A stretch of 32,650 bases of DNA, taken from the IMG/VR virus record IMGVR_UViG_3300028610_000227, positions 1-32,650 of that record, one strand, 5' to 3'. The DNA is from a virus. Shown here one piece after another: positions 15,338 to 23,352 of this stretch; the stretch's first letter is position 1, and every line of letters begins with the position of its first letter. The notes under the pieces were generated by a model. It did no database searches and had not been told where the DNA came from. It worked only from the letters and a program-made list of their open reading frames with translations. The translations under genes and the position numbers were made by a program.

Positions 15338-16705
15338 TTAGCGCATCCTGAATATCCCATCCGTTACGACGATGTTGGTCGTACCCGAATTATTCTCAAC
15401 AAATACTTCTGGAAAGTCGGTTGTGATAAGTTCTCGTTGCCAAGGAATAGACACATTCTGGCCCTTGGTTCCGCTGACTTCCACACCTCGACCAGAACCA
15501 GATATAATTGAACCGTTTAAGGCAAGATACACAGTTACATCTTGAGTTCCGCCACCGGCAGCAAATAAACGGACAGATATATCAATCGGAACAGATAAGT
15601 CTTTTATGCCGTCATAAATTACTTTTCCTGTCGTATCTCCGGTAAAGAATGATTCCGAATCTATTGTCCATACAGCATTAACTTTTACTGGCGTGTTAAT
15701 AGTGGAAATGACTGTTTCTGTCGCGTTACCTTGGAAATGTAATAACGCTTCTGGGTTTGTGTCCTGTATTCGGTTGATATTGTCAAACTTCCATAGAATA
15801 TCGTCTCTGACCGAAACGCCAGTAAGATCAGTTCCAGTACCAGATAATCGACCATCTAATATTTGAGCCTGACCGCCTGCTACGATGTTTCCACTGTCAG
15901 TCAATCCAGATATGAACGTAGTGCCAGCACCTACAAAGATGTTAAAAGAAGCAACATCAAAGATGTTAAAGGTAGCGGTTCCCAATTCAAACAGAGTGCC
16001 GCCATTAACTACTGTAGCTATGAATTCATATGCAAATATAGGTATCAACCCTTCAAAATTAATTCCATCGGTTATGACACTACCAATCCTGGTGTTTGTA
16101 AACACTAATGATGCGACATTTTTAACCCGGCCCAATTTATCGCAAGAGTCGATAGTGACAGTATCAAATGTGCCTCTGCTTGTTTGTGGTGCAGAGATAT
16201 CTTCAAAATCCAACAAAGTTCCATTGGCGCAATCAAGACCTACTGAAAGCACACTGAAGTCTCCATCAAGCGACTTTATGTATATATCTGTGCCCGTATA
16301 GTCCAGTATATTGATTCGTGCGCCTGTGGACGTAAGCGTGGTGCCATCGGCCATGTCCAAGCCATCAGCAATAGTGACATTGCCATCAATCTGATAGACC
16401 TTCGCTTCCAACGGATGACGCCCACCAACTGACACAGGGAAATCTGATTCTCGTCTGATTACTTGCGTTAGCCTCAATCCTGTTACTACCTCAGCACTAG
16501 AGGTATCATTCAGAATGTCGAGCGTAAAGAATCCATCGACACATTGAGCGAAGATCAAATCACCAAGGTCAAGCTCTTGGCGTTTATCGTCGAAGTAACC
16601 AACAGCAGAGACAACAGAAATAGTATCATTAGTCTTATAGCTATAAACGGTTGGGGTGTCTGTAGATTGAGCACCAACGGTTGCAAATGTACCTTGAGTA
16701 AACAT
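15338..16705 (-). CDS. Beta-rich head-associated protein (455 aa)
   Basis: Residues about 1-75 form a domain shared with the 89-aa protein beyond the capsid gene. The middle is a repetitive beta region (alternating Asp/Gly/Thr/Val, for example DGTTLTSTGARINILDYTGT) that looks like a beta-helix. The C-terminal about 110 residues (DISVRLFAAGGGTQDVTVYL to TNIVVTDGIFRM) resemble a jelly-roll, C1q/TNF-like trimer end. This suggests a head fibre or decoration trimer whose N-terminal domain docks on the capsid. It starts by TAATG on the scaffold stop. The function is inferred. Confidence 0.72.
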   Translation of the reverse strand: MFTQGTFATVGAQSTDTPTVYSYKTNDTISVVSAVGYFDDKRQELDLGDLIFAQCVDGFFTLDILNDTSSAEVVTGLRLTQVIRRESDFPVSVGGRHPLEAKVYQIDGNVTIADGLDMADGTTLTSTGARINILDYTGTDIYIKSLDGDFSVLSVGLDCANGTLLDFEDISAPQTSRGTFDTVTIDSCDKLGRVKNVASLVFTNTRIGSVITDGINFEGLIPIFAYEFIATVVNGGTLFELGTATFNIFDVASFNIFVGAGTTFISGLTDSGNIVAGGQAQILDGRLSGTGTDLTGVSVRDDILWKFDNINRIQDTNPEALLHFQGNATETVISTINTPVKVNAVWTIDSESFFTGDTTGKVIYDGIKDLSVPIDISVRLFAAGGGTQDVTVYLALNGSIISGSGRGVEVSGTKGQNVSIPWQRELITTDFPEVFVENNSGTTNIVVTDGIFRMR

Positions 16706-17478
16706 TAGCCAACTACCTGCCTGTGGGGTTCTTGACCAAATACTAAATCACGCTTCTTTTCATACTCTGCGCGGAATGCAGGGTCTGTAGCAATACGTCG
16801 ATTACCGCGTTCATCCTTCTCGAATTGCATCTTATGAACCTCTGCGGCCGATATTCCAGGCGAAGCAGATGAATCATTAGCCTCAACAGGTGCAGCACGA
16901 GTCATTGATACTAGCTGCTCAATAGCTTTCACAGCGTCGGCAGAAACCGCAGCGTCTTTAAACCCTTCGACTAAGTCAGTAGGCAGGTTTTTAGATGCCC
17001 ATTGATTCAGATTGTTTAATCTTCGGTCAGCATTGTCACCCAACGAGGCAATGTCAGCAGTAACAGCTTCCTTTTCTGCATTGTTTCTCGCTAGTTCCAT
17101 CGTTCCATAAAGGTTGATCAGCTTGCCAAACCCTTCCTGATTCATGCCCGCATCTTTGGCAAACTTGATAGCCTCTTCAACCATTGGATCGTCAGAGTTT
17201 ATTTCGACACCAGCCTCTTTAAGCTCTTCTGAAACGCCAACAGCATAGTCATCAGGTGCACCAGTGAAAGACCCAAAGCGGCCCTCTAGTTCCGTGTATG
17301 ACTTTAATACGTCATCAGTTCGAACAGACTTGTTCTCTGCATCCCAAAACTTTTCAGGGACGTTCTCAGGACGTTCAGTGGTGCCTTGTTCTGTGGTTGC
17401 TTCACCACCGGCCATTTCAGCTACAGCATTCTCTGCACTCTGATCTGCGCTCTGATCTTCTGCGTTCTCTTCACCCAT
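16705..17478 (-). CDS. Capsid scaffolding / assembly protein (T7 gp9-like)
   Basis: 257 residues. The N-terminus is acidic and disordered (about 1-40). It leads to 'ENVPEKFWDAENKSVRTDDV' and 'LKSYTELEGRFGSFTGAPDDY' (about 38-80), the typical scaffold motif in which 'P.KFWD' and 'SY.ELE..~G' recur. A helical middle and a basic end (KMQFEKDERGNRRIATDPAF) that probably contacts capsid complete it. It would act inside procapsids and be removed or expelled. It overlaps the Bbp19-like gene and is followed by the 455-aa gene. Confidence 0.87.
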   Translation of the reverse strand: MGEENAEDQSADQSAENAVAEMAGGEATTEQGTTERPENVPEKFWDAENKSVRTDDVLKSYTELEGRFGSFTGAPDDYAVGVSEELKEAGVEINSDDPMVEEAIKFAKDAGMNQEGFGKLINLYGTMELARNNAEKEAVTADIASLGDNADRRLNNLNQWASKNLPTDLVEGFKDAAVSADAVKAIEQLVSMTRAAPVEANDSSASPGISAAEVHKMQFEKDERGNRRIATDPAFRAEYEKKRDLVFGQEPHRQVVG

Positions 17479-17779
17479 TGTCTTCCCCTTCGTCTATTTT
17501 TCGTACAGTTAGTATAATGTTACGGATGAATTCCTTCTTGCCTTCTTCGATGCCAATCTCTAATAATCCCATACCAGCCTGCGCGGTGGGAACCATTAAG
17601 ATCGCCTCCAGCCACAAAACTAGTAATTCCTCTCCTGCTTCACTCTCTGCAAAGGTTCGATGGATTAAGTTATCCAGCCTCGCATGTTTAGCCTCTCGAT
17701 CCGCATTAATGCGCTCGACTTCATCTAAGTCAGTAAAACCAATTTTATCAAATACGTTCTCATCTTCTGGCTTATCCAC
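17471..17779 (-). CDS. Bbp19-like protein between portal and scaffold (102 aa)
   Basis: Starts at GTG 17779 behind GGAGG, overlapping the portal stop. The central and C-terminal part ('RTFAESEAGEELLVLWLEAI' ... 'LEIGIEEGKKEFIRNIILTV') follows the pattern of the Bbp19 family (F..~eG..vL..L ... eG.R..v..I), small proteins encoded next to portal and scaffold in BPP-1-type podoviruses. Their role is not established. The family call rests on a recalled pattern and position. Confidence 0.65.
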   Translation of the reverse strand: MDKPEDENVFDKIGFTDLDEVERINADREAKHARLDNLIHRTFAESEAGEELLVLWLEAILMVPTAQAGMGLLEIGIEEGKKEFIRNIILTVRKIDEGEDNG

Positions 17780-19307
17780 TTATTCCGGCCTCCAATCCTG
17801 TCTGGGCTGCTTCCTGTACAACTTCGGCCAACTGTTTAACTTCATCCTCAGTACGAACCAATGATGCAGGTACGCCCAGCTTATCAGCCCAAAACCTCGC
17901 TAAATCCTCGACCTTAACAGAGGCTGCAACAACTTCGGGAGGAAGAGATGAGGCAACCGCATTGAACCAGACTTGTGAGTTTTGGAAGTCTTCCAAGCTC
18001 TCAGACTTGGCTAAAGGAGACTCTTGTCGAATAGTGACTTCCCGACCATCTACTTTGAAGTCAGCAAGTTTGCCTCTGGAGTTTAGAATACCCACGACAG
18101 CAGCCACTAAAGGCTCAACCAATTCCGATTTCAATCGGCCAATAGAAGCACCCTGCAACTTTAAGGCTTCCTGATTCCTGATAATGTTCTCAGTTGCCGT
18201 CCTCACGGGGTCTGTAATGTCGCCCAATGGATCAACCAGCAATGCTTTACGGATGTTCTCTTGTAAGTCAGAGAGAATCAAATCGCCGAGCCTGAGATCA
18301 CCAGATAAGGGTAGTGCTGAGAGCGTGGGGTTTTGTGTGCCATTGTTGTTAACAGGGATAACGGAGCCGGGCGCTATCCTTACAGTATGAGGATTGAATA
18401 CCCCGTCACTCACCCCTGTAAATACACCCGCCATTTGCAAAGCTGCGTTTTCAAGCATGAACTGTTTAACTTTGTTCGCCGTACGAATATCAGCCATCAC
18501 CTGCATGATAGGGCCACGACCAAATACTTCACCCGGCGTTACATGCCACCGGAATACAATCAGCCGCTTGGTATCAAATGACTGTGAGAAGATGACATCT
18601 TTCTCAAATATAACAATCTGGTGGTATCTGTTGTCTTTGGGACTGTGCAACATGCCGACTTTGATCTCGACATCTGACTGTGATTCTTTTTTAACCAAGG
18701 CTTTTAGTTTAGATGGCAGATCAGCATCAGGCCAAGTTAGAGGAATGTTCTTAGGTTGTACCGACTGTCGCCTCCATACGCTCTCTACTGGACCGCCTGC
18801 TGGCTTCTCAGGGTACAACTCAGCCAAAGGAACATTGGTAAATTTGAGTATTGTATCGTCAGAGAATGGGTTTTCTTCGACCAGAATAGCGCCGGTGCCT
18901 ATACCCAAGTCTGAAAAGGATGGTGTTATTTCAGTGGAGAAGTTGGAATGATTAAGCTGTGAGAAGAACTTGTCTGTTGAGTCCTCTAATAGCTCATTAA
19001 CCTTATCCTCTTCATCATCAGGGACTTCATCGCCAGATGTAAGTGACATCCATTGCTGCCAACTTGGTACTAACGAGCCTTGTATTCGTGAGGCAAATTG
19101 AGCCAAACCCAACACAGCAGTTGAGTCGAAGATATGTCTGTTCTTGCGTTGACCGGGAGAGCGGAATCTGAAAGTTTCGCGCTCAGGGGCTGAGAAATCA
19201 AACGCTTCCTGATGAGCGCTGCGCCATAATTCCCACCTTTCCTGGGCCTTGTCGAACCTCTTCAACAAATCGGCCATGTTGCCCAAACCATTCGGAATGC
19301 TTGCCAT
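17772..19307 (-). CDS. Portal (head-to-tail connector) protein
   Basis: 511 residues, the size of T7 gp8-type portals. The N-terminus has 'LLKRFDKAQERWELWRSAHQ', then 'RKNRHIFDSTAVLGLAQFAS' (about 55-75) and 'DLGIGTGAILVEENPF' (about 131-146). It ends in a helical, Gln/Ala-rich crown. These are hallmarks of the head-to-tail connecting protein family. It forms the dodecameric ring that nucleates the head and admits DNA. GGAGATAAGG precedes ATG 19307, and that site lies inside the end of the HNH gene, whose stop overlaps this start. An in-frame ATG ten codons on is possible. Confidence 0.92.
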   Translation of the reverse strand: MASIPNGLGNMADLLKRFDKAQERWELWRSAHQEAFDFSAPERETFRFRSPGQRKNRHIFDSTAVLGLAQFASRIQGSLVPSWQQWMSLTSGDEVPDDEEDKVNELLEDSTDKFFSQLNHSNFSTEITPSFSDLGIGTGAILVEENPFSDDTILKFTNVPLAELYPEKPAGGPVESVWRRQSVQPKNIPLTWPDADLPSKLKALVKKESQSDVEIKVGMLHSPKDNRYHQIVIFEKDVIFSQSFDTKRLIVFRWHVTPGEVFGRGPIMQVMADIRTANKVKQFMLENAALQMAGVFTGVSDGVFNPHTVRIAPGSVIPVNNNGTQNPTLSALPLSGDLRLGDLILSDLQENIRKALLVDPLGDITDPVRTATENIIRNQEALKLQGASIGRLKSELVEPLVAAVVGILNSRGKLADFKVDGREVTIRQESPLAKSESLEDFQNSQVWFNAVASSLPPEVVAASVKVEDLARFWADKLGVPASLVRTEDEVKQLAEVVQEAAQTGLEAGISG

Positions 19308-19807
19308 TATGCCGCCTTATCTCCGTGATTGTTGTGGAAGCCGTTCTCAACGTCTGCGGCGCGCCTAGCTGCAATGGCGTCCGATTTCTCTGCGTAATAG
19401 CCTATATGCCTGAGTTTGCCCTCAATCATTATGGTGGCTCGCCAATTGCTGTCACGCTTCCACCACTCAACGCCCGTATGGCCGGAGGTGTTTGCTTTAC
19501 TTAAAGAACAGTTGCGGGCGTTTTCCTGCCTTGTTGCCTTTCTTAGGTTAGACCACGAGTTATCCAGCCTGTTGTGGTTAATGTGGTCAACTTCTTTATC
19601 GGGCATATCCCCTGTCATATATAAGTAAGCCATCCTGTGAACAAGATAATCATTCTTATCTATGCCCATTCGATAATACCCATGATTTCCTACCGACCTA
19701 ACAATAGACCCTACTTTTATGCGGTTGCTTGTACGCTTAATCCAAGTGAAATCACCCGTGTCAGGGCAATAGTGCAACAATTCTTTCAATCGAGTCTGTG
19801 TAATCAT
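19307..19807 (-). CDS. HNH homing-type endonuclease with AP2-like domain
   Basis: 166 residues. The HNH motif is 'EVDHINHNRLDNSWSNLRKA' (about 72-92; catalytic DH pair, then N and N). The N-terminal NUMOD4-like start reads 'TGDFTWIKRT', with 'VHRMAYLYMTGDMPDKEVDH' before the motif. The C-terminal AP2-like DNA-binding segment is 'GVEWWKRDSNWRATIMIEGK'. It is a stand-alone mobile endonuclease that nicks or cuts a related phage lacking it. It is inserted seamlessly between the 83-aa gene (ATGA overlap) and the portal (TAATG). The last residues GFHNNHG recur in the methyltransferase at 25.2 kb. Confidence 0.9.
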   Translation of the reverse strand: MITQTRLKELLHYCPDTGDFTWIKRTSNRIKVGSIVRSVGNHGYYRMGIDKNDYLVHRMAYLYMTGDMPDKEVDHINHNRLDNSWSNLRKATRQENARNCSLSKANTSGHTGVEWWKRDSNWRATIMIEGKLRHIGYYAEKSDAIAARRAADVENGFHNNHGDKAA

Positions 19808-20055
19808 CCCAAAGTCTCACGGCCACCAACACCAGTTTCAGATGTTCTGATCAAAGATCGTCTACCTGCTGTACCGCTTTTAGCTAAAGCCTTACGACGA
19901 GCCACCTCATCGGTTTCTTCTGCAAGCCTGGCCTCTTCTTTCTGGCGTTGTGCAGCAATCTGTTCTTCTTGCCGACCCTGTGCCCGCTTCGCTGCTGATT
20001 TTCCGGTACTAAATACGTCACCGATGGGAGCCTCCTTATAGCGACACTGCGCCAC
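19804..20055 (-). CDS. Conserved small head-region protein; probable AUC start at 20025
   Basis: The open frame can begin at GTG 20055, but that codon has no ribosome site. A perfect AAGGAGG lies within the frame, and five bases after it is ATC (20023-20025), giving a product that would begin M-GDVFSTGKSAAKRAQG. I recall homologues beside podovirus portals that begin with MGDVF/MGG-type sequence, so the AUC start is favoured. The rest is a charged helix with Gln/Glu/Arg (about 15-50) and an end reading 'AGRRSLIRTSETG'. The role is unknown, perhaps a minor virion protein. Confidence 0.65.
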   Translation of the reverse strand: MAQCRYKEAPIGDVFSTGKSAAKRAQGRQEEQIAAQRQKEEARLAEETDEVARRKALAKSGTAGRRSLIRTSETGVGGRETLG

Positions 20056-20443
20056 GATTAATTAAATTCTTATACAACTGGTAAGGCGTAAACACTAAGT
20101 GCGCCCTTATACCCAAATGTCTTTTCACTACATCAACGCATGTAAGTATACCTAATTGTGCGCAATGTTTCATTGGGTCAATATCGGTCGTATAAGACAA
20201 TATAAGCACGTTATCCCCCGTGTAGTCTGTTACTTTGGGGAAAGTATCAGCCAGCCTATAATCTATCTCTGTGTGGCTCCAGTGAGGGAGGACTGCTATC
20301 CAGAAGAGTCCAGCCTCGCTCTTTGTAATGCAGTAACAATGATGGAACTCTCTCTTGAGCCATCTGTGATACCAGCGGTCACCCACTGTCGTGTGGAATA
20401 CTACAAACCACTCCTGCTCAACTCTTAGTTCATTCGAGTACAT
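20036..20443 (-). CDS. Conserved phage protein upstream of portal (135 aa)
   Basis: ATG 20443 follows AAAGG; a longer reading from 20479 overlaps the previous gene more and lacks a site. Sequence signs are an N-terminal 'VEQEWFVVFHTTVGDRWYHR' region, many aromatic residues, and a C-terminal 'CVDVVKRHLGIRAHLVFTPY' that I recall from a family of unknown function found near terminase in podoviruses. Cys, His and Asp residues are present, but no catalytic set can be assigned. The stop overlaps the next gene. Confidence 0.65.
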   Translation of the reverse strand: MYSNELRVEQEWFVVFHTTVGDRWYHRWLKREFHHCYCITKSEAGLFWIAVLPHWSHTEIDYRLADTFPKVTDYTGDNVLILSYTTDIDPMKHCAQLGILTCVDVVKRHLGIRAHLVFTPYQLYKNLINRGAVSL

Positions 20444-20630
20444 TGTCAGCCTTTGATGGATAGTGGGCCAACCACCCATCCACTATTGATTCAAAGTACC
20501 TGTAGTGGTTGTCTTGGAAACCCGGCCACTCCTCCATCTTTCTTTCCACCGCTCTTTTATGTTCTGCGTCTTTAGCAAGCTCTAGGGGAAACCTGCGCCT
20601 CATAAACTCTTTTGCTTCTTCTCTATACAT
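20430..20630 (-). CDS. Hypothetical protein (66 aa)
   Basis: Starts MYREEAKEFMRRRFPLELAK at ATG 20630; TTG 20642 and GTG 20636 are other in-frame options, and none has a strong ribosome site. It is charged and helical with a Trp/Tyr-rich second half (EEWPGFQDNHYRYFESIVDG). No family was recognised. Its end overlaps the next gene by 14 nt, within the terminase-to-portal cluster. Confidence 0.6.
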   Translation of the reverse strand: MYREEAKEFMRRRFPLELAKDAEHKRAVERKMEEWPGFQDNHYRYFESIVDGWLAHYPSKADNVLE

Positions 20631-20671
20631 AACCACGCTCAATCAAATACGTTGAGGGCTGTATTATCGGA

Positions 20672-20905
20672 TCAACCTCTATCATAAAACCCTTCAACAA
20701 ACCCCAGCAGGCGTGCTGTGGCTCTCTCAAGATACCGGCCCATTTGCTCATCATTACAATACTCGCGTGCGCTCTTGACTCCATACCCCTCTATCTCAAC
20801 AGATACAGTAATTAACCATGACGAGTTGTGCGGAATCCATACAATGGTTGCACCTCTGCGTAGTTGGGCTATGTTCTCTTTATGCGTGGAGCTTCTAGTA
20901 ATCAT
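20672..20905 (-). CDS. Hypothetical protein (77 aa)
   Basis: Follows the large terminase stop by 6 nt. Residues about 18-45 alternate as beta strands (ATIVWIPHNSSWLITVSVEI), and the C-terminal half is helical (DEQMGRYLERATARLLGFVE). No motif was recognised. By position it probably belongs to the packaging or head set, but that is not shown by its sequence. Confidence 0.62.
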   Translation of the reverse strand: MITRSSTHKENIAQLRRGATIVWIPHNSSWLITVSVEIEGYGVKSAREYCNDEQMGRYLERATARLLGFVEGFYDRG

Positions 20906-20911
20906 GTGGCC

Positions 20912-22249
20912 TTAATCAAATACATTGAAAGATGTCTTTGCTTGTATTGTTTCATGCTGTTTAAAACCCTCGCTCATTGATTCGTTAAATCCTAGAGCCA
21001 GTGTTTGCAGTGCATCTGCTCCGTGGCTCGACCAGTCGTGTACCGGTTCATCAATGAAGCTTTGCTTCTTGTCATCCATTTCCCGGTGATAGCTCGATAT
21101 ACAGCTGTAACCAAGTTCTGCTCTGGTGTCATCAATCCATAATCGAGGAAATAGTTTCCTAGCTGCTTGTATACCATCGCGCTTCCTGGCTGGCCTGACG
21201 GTTCTTTCCATGTGCAATCCGCATTCAGCCGCATACATCTTGGCGGTCTTGCCATTCATATCGTGTCGTTCACAATCATGTGGCCCCAAGTGTCTGCCTA
21301 ACTGCCAGTTGCAGCCATGCTTTAATGACCACTCTTTGATTTTGTTAACATAATGCGATATAGCCTTACGATTGCACTCATAGTAATCAACTAAACGTAT
21401 CTCTTTGCCGACTGCTTGCCAAAACCAGATAGAGGTTTGATCGTTATAACCTAAATCCCACGCTGTATTAATGGATAATGCAGGGTCGATAGGTAGTGAA
21501 CATACCCTCTTATCATCAATTGCTGCCCGTAATTCATCACCGTACACTGCTCCGGGTATCTGAGCATCAAAGGAGCAATAGTATTCCTGTTGAATAATGT
21601 CTTCCCGCATACCTTCCGCGCGTTCTTCTGCGATAATGTCTGGGCCTATAACGGGTGAGCCATCCTCCCTCTTTGTATCATCGACCGTTAATATCTCACA
21701 ATGCCAATCAGGGTTATCTCTTGCCATCTTATATAACGAATAGCCGTGGTTCTTTCCCCTGGATGTATAAATGAACAAGGCCCATCCTCCATTCTCTGCC
21801 AGCATAGGTCTTATGTAAGACCACGCATTAGGATCACATAAGGCCCACTCGCTAAACACCACACCAACAGGATTAGACCCAACCAAGGAGTCATAGTTAT
21901 CAGACCCGCACAGTTGCCATGTAGAACCATTGACTAGCTCTAACATCATCTCAGTGCCTTGTGTGCGCTTTCTTATGCTCTCGGGGAATGCTTGGGTGAG
22001 TATCTTGCGGCCTTGGCCATCAATGCCGTTCCAGATAGCCTTCCTTGCTTGGGTCTGTTTTGGGAATAGATGCCAGTAGTTACCGACACGCTTGAACATC
22101 TCTTTGGCTGTGAAGTTTAATGATGATGAATCCTTGCCTGCTCTACGGTGCCATACCAGACAACCTCTCTTCTTTGTCTCCATTGCTTGGAAGAACGGTA
22201 GCTGGTGTGGTCTTGGTTGCCACTCATTAGGGATGGTGATCTCATTCAA
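20912..22249 (-). CDS. terL: Terminase large subunit
   Basis: ATP-driven packaging motor and nuclease, 445 residues. The ATPase domain has Walker A HRRAGKDS (34-41), Walker B VVFSEW with the catalytic Glu (130-135), and a coupling segment 'WALFIYTSRGKNHG' (about 156-169). The RNase H-like nuclease has TAWDLGYND (262-270; first Asp), a middle 'HLGPHDCERHD', and a last motif 'HDWSSHGADALQTLALG' near the end. The length is normal for podovirus terminases. It starts within the end of the small-subunit candidate gene and precedes the portal cluster. Confidence 0.95.
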   Translation of the reverse strand: MNEITIPNEWQPRPHQLPFFQAMETKKRGCLVWHRRAGKDSSSLNFTAKEMFKRVGNYWHLFPKQTQARKAIWNGIDGQGRKILTQAFPESIRKRTQGTEMMLELVNGSTWQLCGSDNYDSLVGSNPVGVVFSEWALCDPNAWSYIRPMLAENGGWALFIYTSRGKNHGYSLYKMARDNPDWHCEILTVDDTKREDGSPVIGPDIIAEERAEGMREDIIQQEYYCSFDAQIPGAVYGDELRAAIDDKRVCSLPIDPALSINTAWDLGYNDQTSIWFWQAVGKEIRLVDYYECNRKAISHYVNKIKEWSLKHGCNWQLGRHLGPHDCERHDMNGKTAKMYAAECGLHMERTVRPARKRDGIQAARKLFPRLWIDDTRAELGYSCISSYHREMDDKKQSFIDEPVHDWSSHGADALQTLALGFNESMSEGFKQHETIQAKTSFNVFD

Positions 22250-22550
22250 TTTCCCGCCCCTGTGTGTACTGCATCACATTGATGGTTAGGTTGCCACCAC
22301 CTTCTCCGGTAACCTCTACTGCCTTTAGGTCTGGTAGGTATTTAGACAGTATTTTGATGCGCTGGTCATTGGCTGTCTTGAGCTTTGCAAGCTTATTAGC
22401 GAAGTCGTCAGAATAAGAATCCAGCTTTTCTATTTTTAGAATGTTATCAACAAGATGCTGGGCTGTACATTTTTCACTCAACCACTCTCTGAGAGCTTCT
22501 TGTCTTACCGATCTATTCTGTTGAGCTATGCTTAGTCCATTCTTAGACAT
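22242..22550 (-). CDS. Putative terminase small subunit / DNA-packaging protein (102 aa)
   Basis: Starts at ATG 22550 (TAATG with the previous stop, GAGGGA upstream). An upstream in-frame start at 22580 is less likely. The first half is basic and helical (SVRQEALREWLSEKCTAQHL), the middle is a coiled-coil-like 'DDFANKLAKLKTANDQRIKI', then 'LSKYLPDLKAVEVTGEGGG', which I recall from small packaging proteins encoded just before TerL. It would recognise phage DNA and load TerL. The call is by position and pattern; no HTH was assigned with confidence. Confidence 0.6.
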   Translation of the reverse strand: MSKNGLSIAQQNRSVRQEALREWLSEKCTAQHLVDNILKIEKLDSYSDDFANKLAKLKTANDQRIKILSKYLPDLKAVEVTGEGGGNLTINVMQYTQGREIE

Positions 22551-22831
22551 TACAAATCCCTCGCAGTTACGTCTATGCAAAAAGCGGCGCTTTCGGCTCC
22601 ACTGTCTCTTGCTTGTTTAATACGGTTATACACTGTGCCTGCACATATCATTTTATTATCTATCTTGCCAGCCATTGGCGTCATCTTGTTTGCGCTGTAG
22701 AATCTTAGGCTATCAATCATTAGTGTTTTAGTCGCCCATCCTGTTCCCATGGCTCTCTCTGCCCATTGTGGGAATTGATCGTATAGATACCAGGCGGGTA
22801 TTTTAGGGCTTGCCCATAGATGTTTTGACAT
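22550..22831 (-). CDS. Hypothetical protein (93 aa)
   Basis: GGAGAACGCA precedes ATG 22831. Trp/Tyr-rich N-terminus (ASPKIPAWYLYDQFPQWAER), basic centre, and a 'GTVYNRIKQARDSGAESAAF' helix. No family was recognised. It lies directly upstream of the small terminase candidate and may itself be a packaging factor. Confidence 0.62.
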   Translation of the reverse strand: MSKHLWASPKIPAWYLYDQFPQWAERAMGTGWATKTLMIDSLRFYSANKMTPMAGKIDNKMICAGTVYNRIKQARDSGAESAAFCIDVTARDL

Positions 22832-22901
22832 TGCGTTCTCCTTTCGGGCGCTTATTTCTACTTTTTACGGCGTTCTTTTTCCAGATGTGTCGGCATGATA
22901 A

Positions 22902-23135
22902 TTATCCGTATTTAGTCATTGATTTTTGATCGGGATTCCATACTTCGACACCAAACTCTTTACATATCTTGGGGTTGTTTCCGCCATTGAAGTGGGCCAT
23001 TTTACCGATACATGCTTCTAATTTAGCAATACGCTCGTTTAGGACATCATACTTGCTGATCTTTGCGACAGTAGATTTTTTGGTCATCTTGACGGCTTGG
23101 GCGGTCTCTTTGTTTTCTTCTGATAACTCGGTCAT
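22902..23135 (-). CDS. Hypothetical protein (77 aa)
   Basis: Charged, with a Lys-rich N-terminus and a heptad-like helix (YDVLNERIAKLEACIGKMAH, about 29-48) that may dimerise. The C-terminus contains 'CKEFGVEVWNPDQKSM'. No motif points to a function. It follows the 48-aa gene in the nin-to-terminase interval. Confidence 0.6.
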   Translation of the reverse strand: MTELSEENKETAQAVKMTKKSTVAKISKYDVLNERIAKLEACIGKMAHFNGGNNPKICKEFGVEVWNPDQKSMTKYG

Positions 23136-23144
23136 ATCATTTTC

Positions 23145-23291
23145 TCAGTGGATGATAATTGTTGATGGGGTAGTGCCTGTTCGTTTCACACACAAAAGGC
23201 GCTCTGCTTCTTCATTGTCGAACGGTATTTTTTTACACTTTTTAACTTCCACTATTAGACCCCATGATTTACTTAGAATGTTCGTATGCAT
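23145..23291 (-). CDS. Small hypothetical protein (48 aa)
   Basis: An ORF with a clear GGAGATAAG ribosome site before ATG 23291. The product starts MHTNILSKSWGLIVEVKKCK, contains two Cys and ends in TIIIH. There is no membrane segment. It fills the gap between NinG and the 77-aa gene and has the same strand and spacing as its neighbours, so it is likely expressed. Function is unknown. Confidence 0.55.
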   Translation of the reverse strand: MHTNILSKSWGLIVEVKKCKKIPFDNEEAERLLCVKRTGTTPSTIIIH

Positions 23292-23352
23292 TTGGCTTAT
23301 CTCCGTAAGTCATTTGATAGGGGGTAGGGCGGTACAACGCCCTATGCCCGTA

